Below, one piece after another: positions 1 through 5,067 of a DNA stretch of 5,067 nucleotides. Location of the stretch: contig CAMLLU010000151.1 of NCBI GenBank assembly GCA_946480925.1, forward strand, positions 1 through 5,067, read 5' to 3'. Every line of letters begins with the position of its first letter. Within the stretch, counting starts at the first letter, position 1. The stretch is from an uncultured Rivibacter sp. Lineage in GTDB: Bacteria; Pseudomonadota; Gammaproteobacteria; Burkholderiales; Burkholderiaceae. A program made the translations under genes and the position numbers. The notes beneath the pieces are model-generated. The model had not been told where the DNA came from. It did not search any database and worked only from the letters and a program-made list of their open reading frames with translations.

Positions 1-527
1 CCAAGGGGGCCGTGCACGAGTGGGGTGGTGGGGCCAGTGCCCCGGCACAGATCGAGGCCCTGCCACAAGGGCTGGCTGGCGAAGCCCCCACCTTCCTCGA
101 ACTGAACTACCACGACGAATGGCTGCAGCCGGTGGCCGGGGCGCCCTACCTCGTGGTGTTCGACGACGGTTCGACCCGCAGCGGTACCTTGGATGCCAAC
201 GGCCATGCCCGTCTCGACGGTGTTCCCAAGCAGATGGCACGCGTGTATTACGGCGAGGATCCGCGCACGCCCGAGGCACGCGTGGCGCTGCCGGCCAACA
301 CCTTCAAAGGCGGCAGCGCGACCAACGAAGAGGCCATTGCCAACCTGGAACGCTACGGGGACGACGCCGAGCGGTTCTGGATCCGGCAGGCCACCAGCGA
401 TCAACGCGAGGTGCGAGCCGAACTCAACGCCGGCCCCGACGAGCCTGATGGTGAAAACCTCTGGCACTACCTCGATGAAGCCCAGCAACGAGCCGTGACC
501 ATGAAGCGCTTCGGAGGCCGGCCATGA
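1..527 (+). CDS. vgrG: T6SS spike protein VgrG, C-terminal fragment (5' end outside window)
   Basis: The frame is open to the left edge (first whole codon at position 3) and ends at TGA 525-527, leaving 174 visible residues. A GTG at position 12 would allow a start, but the reading continues upstream, so this is almost certainly the tail of a longer gene. VgrG trimers form the puncture tip of the type VI secretion needle and carry effectors. The visible part opens with a Gly/Ala-rich stretch (GGGASAP, then IEALPQG) typical of the junction after the VgrG beta-helix. Next comes a short beta-rich, transthyretin-like segment (ELNYHDEWLQPVAGAPY, then a DDGSTRSGTLDANGHARL core), followed by a charged helical tail ending KRFGGRP. 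Such extensions are known in some VgrGs to bind cargo effectors. The assignment rests on remembered family style and on the effector/immunity pair that follows; the gp27/gp5 core is not visible. Confidence 0.8.
   Translation, partial: KGAVHEWGGGASAPAQIEALPQGLAGEAPTFLELNYHDEWLQPVAGAPYLVVFDDGSTRSGTLDANGHARLDGVPKQMARVYYGEDPRTPEARVALPANTFKGGSATNEEAIANLERYGDDAERFWIRQATSDQREVRAELNAGPDEPDGENLWHYLDEAQQRAVTMKRFGGRP
513..517 (+). promoter_or_regulatory. Strong Shine-Dalgarno (GGAGG) for the effector gene
   Basis: GGAGG lies inside the last codons of vgrG, six bases before the ATG at 524. The vgrG stop and the effector start share ATGA (524-527). The strong site supports ATG 524 as the true start and suggests the spike and its cargo are made together by translational coupling. 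Confidence 0.75.
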
Positions 528-1996
528 GCGGTGCAGGTGGTGCGCTGCGCGGTGTCAGCGAAGGCGCCCAGGCCACGGCCCGCGCCGAACGCAAGGGCTG
601 GTTGGACTCGCTGAAGGACGAAGCCGTCAGCTTCCTCAAGGGCGACAACAACGCCCCGTGGGCGATCCTCGCCGAGACGGTCATCGGCTGCGTGCCCATC
701 CTGGGCCAGGTGGTCGATGCGCGCGACATCATCAAGGGGCTGGTCGAAGTGGCCGCGGCGCCCGCCAGCCCGCTGGCGTGGTTCAACCTCATCACAGCCC
801 TCATCGGCCTCGTGCCCGGCGGCGGCGATGCCGTCAAGCGCTCGCTGCGGGCGGTCAAGAGCAGGGCCGTACACGTCGATGAACTGCTCGACATGATCCG
901 CCGCCTCTACAAGGGCGACCCGGAGAAGGTGCTGCGCGAGGCCCTCGACCTGTCGAAGCTGCGCAAGACGCTCGACGACATCCTGACCAACCCGAACCTC
1001 ACGAAGCACCTGAGCCCGGAGGTCAACCGCAGCATCCAGCAGATCCGGCAGAACCTGAGCCGGCAGTTCGATGCCTTCAAGAAGGAGGTCGACGACTGGC
1101 TGGCCAGAGGCCGCAAGAGCAGCGCCGACACCGGACCTGTGGCCAAGGCAGCGCCCGGCACGCCGCCGGCCAAGCCGAACACCGAAGCCAAGGCCGGCAG
1201 CAAAGGCCGCGAGGACCATCACAACACCGCCAGCCCCAACACGCCCAATGCGGCCACCCAACGCACCGCCCGCTTCAAGAGCCTCACGCAGAAGGTGCTG
1301 GGCGTGATGGGTGAACACATGGCCGACTACCACTGCCAGGACGTCAAGGGCTGGGGCAGTCCGGTGCAGCATGACCAGGGTGCGCGCAACACGGCCAAGC
1401 TCAACGACAGCGGACAACTCGTGCAACTGTGGCCCTGCATCCCACGTGGGCGTGGCATCGACGCGGTGTGGAAGACCCCCAGCGGGCCGAAGCCCTATGC
1501 GGTGATCGAAGCCAAGGCCAGCTATGACCCGACCAAGAGCCTCAAGGCGTTGTTAGGGGAGGCGGGGGACAAGACGGAGAAGAGCAATACGACGGGCGGC
1601 AATGATCCGAATACTGCAGGTGCGGGCCGCTCAGGTCGGCGTGGTTCGACGAAACGTGCAGACCCTATTCGGCAGGCAAACGGCAAGGTCACGCAGATGA
1701 GTCACGCTTGGGTCAAGAAGCGCTTGCCCAAGGCCTTGGCGAACTCGCGCAGCGATCTCGTCGAAATTCTGAAAGAAGTGCGTGGCTCCCCAAACTACTC
1801 ACGTCACGTGCTCTTCTTCTCCATTCCGCAGGCGGCATCGCATGCAGAGGTACTTATCCTCCACGCCTCGGGGATTGAGGTGCTCCACGACACTCATGCC
1901 GCCCACCAGATCACACGAGAGTGGGGTGACAACGAAATTGCACAGGTCGTCAACGACCGTGCAGCCGTTCCGGCAGCGCAACGGCGCTCACGCTGA
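524..1996 (+). CDS. T6SS cargo effector with C-terminal PD-(D/E)xK nuclease domain (PoNe-like)
   Basis: This is a 490-residue polymorphic-toxin-type protein, probably a DNase delivered by the adjacent VgrG. Residues about 1-195 form a pre-toxin region with two hydrophobic stretches (about 47-64, containing IGCVPILGQVVDARD, and about 84-99, containing LITALIGLVPGGGDAVK), followed by long charged amphipathic helices (about 115-195). Residues about 197-247 are a disordered Ala/Pro/Lys/Asn linker. Residues about 250-470 carry a restriction-endonuclease-like pattern: E264 in a helix, D313 in GIDAVW, E329-x-K331 in YAVIEAKAS, then QMSHAW at 391-396. A QMS-x-x-W motif after an ExK strand occurs in several toxin REase families. 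Between them, residues about 347-388 are low-complexity. There is no PAAR or Rhs core, so it is a cargo effector rather than a specialised spike. The downstream DUF1911-type protein points to the PoNe group, but the exact nuclease family is inferred. GC content falls from about codon 330 onward. The start is set by the SD at 513-517 and the overlap with vgrG. Confidence 0.8.
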   Translation: MSGAGGALRGVSEGAQATARAERKGWLDSLKDEAVSFLKGDNNAPWAILAETVIGCVPILGQVVDARDIIKGLVEVAAAPASPLAWFNLITALIGLVPGGGDAVKRSLRAVKSRAVHVDELLDMIRRLYKGDPEKVLREALDLSKLRKTLDDILTNPNLTKHLSPEVNRSIQQIRQNLSRQFDAFKKEVDDWLARGRKSSADTGPVAKAAPGTPPAKPNTEAKAGSKGREDHHNTASPNTPNAATQRTARFKSLTQKVLGVMGEHMADYHCQDVKGWGSPVQHDQGARNTAKLNDSGQLVQLWPCIPRGRGIDAVWKTPSGPKPYAVIEAKASYDPTKSLKALLGEAGDKTEKSNTTGGNDPNTAGAGRSGRRGSTKRADPIRQANGKVTQMSHAWVKKRLPKALANSRSDLVEILKEVRGSPNYSRHVLFFSIPQAASHAEVLILHASGIEVLHDTHAAHQITREWGDNEIAQVVNDRAAVPAAQRRSR

Positions 1997-2005
1997 AAGA
2001 CAGCC

Positions 2006-3019
2006 ATGGAATTTCATAAAGTTCGTCGGCAGCAATTCCTGGGTGAATCGACCTACACGGAAGCGCTCTCCTTCTATGCGCACTTGGAGCAGGAGTTGCT
2101 AAAGAACGTGCTAGAGAACGAGAGCTACCCAGCCTCCATCGCACGGCTGTCCCACACGATTGCATTTAACAAGTTCTGTCGCCTCGTTCTCCGATATACC
2201 GGAGGCGGTTCCATCGAGGCGATGCGGCAAGAGCTGGAAGAAGTCATTGCGGCTTACGAGCAGCACGGCAATACCTTGTGGGCGGCTACGGGCGACCGCA
2301 ACGAGACCGTATTCGACCTCCACGGCATCGACGACTACTGCCAGCTGATGCAACTCATCGGCTTGTGTTTTCTTCTGCATCGCCGCGACTTGTTGAGTCG
2401 GATTGCAGCACTGCAGGATGGCGAGAGCGGGGCGAATGGTGGCGCTGACAATCTGTATGAGGAATTCATGGCCCACGGACTCGGTGCAGAAACACGCTAC
2501 GAGTCCGACTGGATCAGCGCCACGAAGCCCTATCAGGCGCTGTCAGACGCTCTGTTCACGAGCACGAACGATGAAGCCCTGAAGCACTTGCACCGCTTCC
2601 TCAAGCATTGGTACAAAGACCTCGCTGGCACCGGTTGGCACGACAGCCACAAGCCCGACGAAGCCGGCAACCAGGGCGGTTACTACGGCTATTGGAGCTT
2701 CGAGGCAGGCGCTGCAGTATTGCTGTTGGGCATCGAAGATGACTCCAGCCTGCACCAGTATCTGTACTACCCGACGGATCTGGTCGCTTGGTCGCGCGAG
2801 CATGCTCACCTGAGCGAGCCCGGCAGTGGCGGTAGCGGCATAGCGAATGCAGAGCGCCTGCACTGTGAAGCCGGCCAGCCCTGCCCGCACGAAGGCTGGT
2901 GGTTCACGCCAGCGAAGGCTGATAGTCGTCGTTTCTTCAAGCAAGGCGAAGTGATGCCCGCCTTCAGCACCGACTACGGCTCCACGATCTGGCAATGGGA
3001 TGAACGCCAAGGCCAGTGA
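2006..3019 (+). CDS. Cognate immunity protein, DUF1910/DUF1911 (PoNi-like) with extra C-terminal module
   Basis: This 337-residue protein has no signal peptide and no membrane segment, so it should act in the cytoplasm, where a nuclease would need to be blocked. Residues about 5-130 are helical and acidic, consistent with DUF1910. Residues about 150-265 carry the DUF1911 hallmarks YYGYWSFEAGA (226-236), LGIEDDSSL (241-249) and YYPTDLVAW (254-262). DUF1910/DUF1911 proteins are the PoNi immunity proteins that neutralise PoNe DNases of the PD-(D/E)xK superfamily, which fits the gene just upstream. After a Gly/Ser linker (about 272-280) a separate tail follows, with CPHEGWWFTPA (293-303), SRRFFKQGEVMP (307-318) and TIWQWD (327-332). 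I remember similar tails in other T6SS-associated immunity-like proteins, but I cannot name the family securely. The gene begins nine bases after the effector stop. A weak GAAAGA site (1995-2000) overlaps that stop, implying co-translation. Its GC content is lower than that of vgrG and similar to that of the effector's toxin tip. Confidence 0.8.
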   Translation: MEFHKVRRQQFLGESTYTEALSFYAHLEQELLKNVLENESYPASIARLSHTIAFNKFCRLVLRYTGGGSIEAMRQELEEVIAAYEQHGNTLWAATGDRNETVFDLHGIDDYCQLMQLIGLCFLLHRRDLLSRIAALQDGESGANGGADNLYEEFMAHGLGAETRYESDWISATKPYQALSDALFTSTNDEALKHLHRFLKHWYKDLAGTGWHDSHKPDEAGNQGGYYGYWSFEAGAAVLLLGIEDDSSLHQYLYYPTDLVAWSREHAHLSEPGSGGSGIANAERLHCEAGQPCPHEGWWFTPAKADSRRFFKQGEVMPAFSTDYGSTIWQWDERQGQ

Positions 3020-3057
3020 CGCCGCTGCTGCTGCAATGAGTTCCCGCTTCCCGCCCC

Positions 3058-3077
3058 CTCGCGGAGCGATCCGCGAG
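3058..3077 (+). terminator. Perfect 8-bp stem-loop with GNRA-type loop after the immunity gene
   Basis: CTCGCGGA (3058-3065) pairs with TCCGCGAG (3070-3077) around a GCGA tetraloop, about 40 bases after the immunity stop. A short pyrimidine stretch (TCTTTCT, 3081-3087) follows, but it is not a clean U-run and it also belongs to a second hairpin. It may be a weak intrinsic terminator, an mRNA 3'-end stabiliser or an attenuating structure. Confidence 0.45.
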
Positions 3078-3094
3078 CGCTCTTTCTGAGAGCG
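3078..3094 (+). promoter_or_regulatory. Second stem-loop, abutting the first, covering a possible ribosome site
   Basis: CGCTCT (3078-3083) pairs with AGAGCG (3089-3094) around TTCTG. It begins at the base after the 8-bp stem ends. The GAGAG at 3088-3092, a candidate Shine-Dalgarno for the ATG at 3098, lies mostly in its 3' arm, so folding would hide that site. The pairing is seen directly; any regulatory role is inference. Confidence 0.35.
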
Positions 3095-3097
3095 ACC

Positions 3098-3157
3098 ATG
3101 AACAGCCTTGGCAATGCCGGGTTCATACCTCAGGCCAGCGCATCGGAGCCCTCATGA
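3098..3157 (+). CDS. Possible 19-residue leader peptide coupled to the next gene
   Basis: ATG 3098 opens a 19-codon frame (starting MNSLGNAGF, ending ASEPS) that stops at TGA 3155-3157. It overlaps the next gene's ATG (3154) as ATGA. A GAGAG stands five bases upstream. The same frame is open back to the immunity stop at 3017-3019, so it could also be a chance open stretch in GC-rich DNA. No homology is recognised. It is listed because the overlap, the ribosome site and the flanking hairpin fit a translated leader. Confidence 0.25.
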   Translation: MNSLGNAGFIPQASASEPS

Positions 3158-3601
3158 GCGGCCCATTCGATCCCATGTCCTATCCCGCGAGGTGGGTGCA
3201 GCAGCTACGCAGTGCCCTGCCTGGAATGGCATTGCCGCCCATGCCTCCACAGAAAGCATCGCCATTCCCACCCGCGCCCCCGCCTGCGCCGATCCGCAGG
3301 CGAAGCAAGTTGCACATACCGCAGTCCAGTCTCGTGCCGCCGGATCAGCGCCGCGTGATCGTGTTCGTGAGCCTTGAACACGTCATGCACCACGAGATCG
3401 TGCGCGTGGCCGGTCTTACGTCGCACCATGTGCGTCTGGTCAACAACGGCGAGCTGCATTACGCCTACAACGCTCACGGCGAGCTTGGTCGAACTCATCG
3501 GCAAGAACGTCGCCGTATGGGGCTCCGGTACTCCTCAGATCACGGTGGAACCGCTGCCGATGCCCTGGCCGCCCCCGGGGAGTGTCAAGACGTACCGTTA
3601 A
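3154..3601 (+). pseudogene. Unrecognised T6SS-island protein, interrupted by a one-base frameshift
   Basis: ATG 3154 has GGAG at 3145-3148, five bases upstream. Translation gives MSGPFDPMSYPARW, a Pro-rich segment (about 28-48), then a compact beta-type region containing RRVIVFVSLEHVMHHEIVR and VRLVNNGELHYAYNAHGEL. At codons 110-111 the sense switches frame: removing one T from the TT at 3485-3486 gives GELVELIGKNVAVWGSG and continues to KTYR and a TAA at 3599-3601, for a 148-residue product. The rescued frame is GC-rich at third codon positions (29 of 37 codons after the shift, hand count), against 20 of 37 in the uncorrected frame. Uncorrected, the frame runs to TGA 3676-3678 (174 residues) with an unconvincing tail. 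I do not recognise the family and see no signal peptide, membrane helix or catalytic motif. Its position after the immunity gene suggests a third cassette member, but its role is unknown. A sequencing error would make this an intact gene. Confidence 0.55.
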
Positions 3602-3665
3602 CCAAGCAGAAGGCTGACCTCCCGTTTGAGAACGCTTCCAAGCCAACTGCCTTTGGTATGACAAG

Positions 3666-3686
3666 GGGCGAATGTTGAAGTCGCCC
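3666..3686. terminator. Weak hairpin in the convergent gap, possible terminator
   Basis: GGGCGA (3666-3671) pairs with TCGCCC (3681-3686) around a nine-base loop, 18 bases beyond the TAG of the minus-strand peptidase. There is no T-run on either side, so intrinsic termination is doubtful. Nothing else is seen in the roughly 100 bases between the two convergent genes. Confidence 0.2.
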
Positions 3687-3703
3687 GATCAACCGACAGA
3701 GCC

Positions 3704-5047
3704 CTAGAACGACCCCGCGTCCCCCGGAAACACCACCGGCGACTCGTGCCCGTCGGCCGACACGGCCGAGACACCGAAGAACCAGTCGTCGATGTTGATG
3801 TTGCGCAGCAGGGTCGACTGCGCCTCGCCCGCTTCTGCGGGCACGTCGCGGTGGTGGGTCCATTGCGGCGCCGTGGTGTCGCGCCACCACATGCGGTAGC
3901 CCGCCGCGCCCGGTGAAGCCTTCCAGCGCAGCGTGGTGTGCGGAGTCACAGCACCCTCGATGCTCACGCCGGCCGGCGGTGCGGGTGCGCGGGCCATGGC
4001 GGCCATCGACACGACGTTGAGCCGGGTGATCTGCGTCAGGTAGTCGAAGTCCATGCCTTCGACGGTGTCGCCGTAGCGGATGCCGTTTTCGACACGCACG
4101 TCCTGGTGCTGGCGTGTGTAGTCCTCGTTGGCTTCGACCATGCGCACGGCAGGGAAGCCCGCTTCCAGGAACGCCACTTGATCGCCGCCACGGCCATAGC
4201 GGTCGGTGCGGTAGACCATCTTCACCCGCAGGTTCGTGAGGTGGTGCTCGGCCAGCGTGGAGATGAAGCGGGCGATGTTGCGCGACGGTGAATCGACTTC
4301 GCCGCCGTTGTAGCGGCGGCGGTTGGCCTGCTGCTGCGTCTCGGTGGTCTTGGTGCCTTCGGAGAACACGCGCACCGTGGAGTTGTCGTGCACGCCGTTG
4401 CCGCCGCGGCTGTTGCCCACGATGTCGTTGTTGAGGTTGGCCTGCACCTGCCAACCCTGGGCCCGCGCGTAGGCCGCGAGGATGCGCCCGCCGTAGAGCC
4501 CCTGCTCTTCGCCGGAGAGCGCCGCATACACGAGCGTGGCGCGGAACTTGTGGCGCGACAGCACGCGGGCGGCTTCGATGACCGCAGCCACGCCGGAAGC
4601 GTCGTCGTTGGCGCCTGGTGCGTCGATGGTCGCGTTCATCACGTCGCCGGCGCGTGAGTCGAGGTGGCCGGTGATGACGATCACGCGCTGCGGATCGCTC
4701 GTGCCGCGCTGCACCGCCACCACGTTGACGACTTCGGTGGGCTTGGGGATGCGAACGTCGCTGATCGTCTGCGACGGCGTCAGCACTTCGAGGCAGCCGC
4801 CGCAGTCCCGGCCGATGGCCGCGAAGCGCGCCTGCACCCAGCGCCGTGCCGCGCCGATGCCACGCGTGTCGGACACCGTGTCCGACAAGGTGTGCCGGGT
4901 GCCGAAGCCGACCAGCTTCTCGACCGTGGCCCGCAGCTCGGCGGGCTGCACGCCTTCGGCCAGCTCGCGCAGCGGCACAGGAGCATTCTGGGCAACGGCC
5001 GGCAGCGCGGCCAGCACGGTGAGGGAGGCAAGCAGAAGGTGGCGCAT
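3704..5047 (-). CDS. Secreted M28-family zinc aminopeptidase with fibronectin-III-like tail
   Basis: This complete 447-residue gene runs from ATG at 5047 to TAG at 3704-3706. The N-terminus MRHLLLASLTVLAALPAVAQ is a Sec signal peptide with likely cleavage after AVA (residue 19), so the enzyme works in the periplasm or outside the cell. M28 peptidases use two zinc ions to remove N-terminal amino acids from peptides. The expected ligands are visible: H128 and D130 in ITGHLDS, bridging D148 in GANDDASG, catalytic E180 and ligand E181 in LSGEEQGLYGG, D208 in NLNNDIVGN, and a late histidine, probably H314 in TRQHQDV. C82 and C85 (DCGGC) could form a disulphide. Residues about 353-442 look like one fibronectin-III-like domain (TLRWKASPGAAGYRMWWRD, ending FFGVSAVSADGHESPVVFP). 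A GAGAGAG ribosome site lies about 5-7 bases before the start (minus strand, 5053-5061). It is convergent with the T6SS cassette and probably unrelated to it. Substrate specificity cannot be read from the sequence. Confidence 0.92.
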   Translation of the reverse strand: MRHLLLASLTVLAALPAVAQNAPVPLRELAEGVQPAELRATVEKLVGFGTRHTLSDTVSDTRGIGAARRWVQARFAAIGRDCGGCLEVLTPSQTISDVRIPKPTEVVNVVAVQRGTSDPQRVIVITGHLDSRAGDVMNATIDAPGANDDASGVAAVIEAARVLSRHKFRATLVYAALSGEEQGLYGGRILAAYARAQGWQVQANLNNDIVGNSRGGNGVHDNSTVRVFSEGTKTTETQQQANRRRYNGGEVDSPSRNIARFISTLAEHHLTNLRVKMVYRTDRYGRGGDQVAFLEAGFPAVRMVEANEDYTRQHQDVRVENGIRYGDTVEGMDFDYLTQITRLNVVSMAAMARAPAPPAGVSIEGAVTPHTTLRWKASPGAAGYRMWWRDTTAPQWTHHRDVPAEAGEAQSTLLRNINIDDWFFGVSAVSADGHESPVVFPGDAGSF

Positions 5048-5067
5048 CGCGGCTCTCTCTCGAAGGG

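Noticed and set aside
20..448. Plus-strand 142-codon frame over the vgrG tail
   Set aside because: It is an Arg/Pro-rich shadow of the VgrG frame, which has coherent secondary-structure pattern and ends in a coupled overlap with the next gene.
467..1426. Long minus-strand open frame of 319 codons opposite the effector gene
   Set aside because: It is antisense to a well-supported gene with clear domain motifs. Its composition (Ala, Arg, Val, His, Gly) is what antisense reading of GC-rich codons gives, and no motif is visible.
3108..3377. Plus-strand 89-codon frame overlapping the start of the frameshifted gene
   Set aside because: It lacks a ribosome site and coherent protein character. The frame from 3154 has GGAG five bases upstream and continues into the conserved-looking core.
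3020..3703. Possible insertion-sequence or attachment-site remnants around the frameshifted gene
   Set aside because: I looked for terminal inverted repeats, target duplications and transposase-like fragments and saw none; only short local hairpins are present.
3585..4454. Minus-strand open frame of 289 codons overlapping the peptidase
   Set aside because: It is an out-of-frame shadow of the M28 gene, very rich in Arg/His/Gln/Pro, with no recognisable domain.
1..5067. CRISPR array, tRNA or rRNA genes
   Set aside because: No regularly spaced repeats, cloverleaf pattern or rRNA-like segments were seen on either strand.

Overview
The window looks like chromosomal DNA from a GC-rich proteobacterium, most likely a member of the Burkholderiales. 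This is inferred from GC-rich codon use and from the style of the type VI secretion (T6SS) proteins, not from any marker gene. It holds the end of a vgrG island on the plus strand and one unrelated housekeeping-type gene on the minus strand.

Positions 1-3019 form a tight plus-strand cassette. First comes the 3' end of a vgrG gene, encoding a C-terminal extension of the T6SS spike. It overlaps by four bases (ATGA) a 490-residue effector gene. The effector has a 'pre-toxin' region with two hydrophobic segments, an Ala/Pro/Lys-rich linker, and a C-terminal PD-(D/E)xK-type nuclease domain (E264, D313, E329-x-K331, then a QMSHAW motif). Nine bases later comes a 337-residue protein with DUF1910/DUF1911-like motifs, the immunity family (PoNi) known to pair with PoNe DNase toxins. 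The simplest reading is that VgrG carries the nuclease into a rival cell, and the third gene protects the producer and its kin.

Positions 3020-3153 hold two adjoining perfect stem-loops and a possible 19-codon open frame. This frame ends in an ATGA overlap with the next gene. That gene (3154-3601) encodes an unrecognised protein and is broken by an apparent one-base insertion near 3485. Removing one T restores a 148-residue product. About 100 bases with only a weak hairpin follow.

Positions 3704-5047 on the minus strand encode a complete secreted M28-family zinc aminopeptidase with a Sec signal peptide and a fibronectin-III-like tail. It converges on the T6SS cassette and shows no functional link to it.

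The points most worth a second look are: the fall in GC content inside the nuclease domain, which suggests toxin-tip exchange together with the immunity gene; the extra C-terminal module on the immunity protein; the absence of an adaptor gene between vgrG and the effector; and the frameshifted unknown gene with its structured leader.
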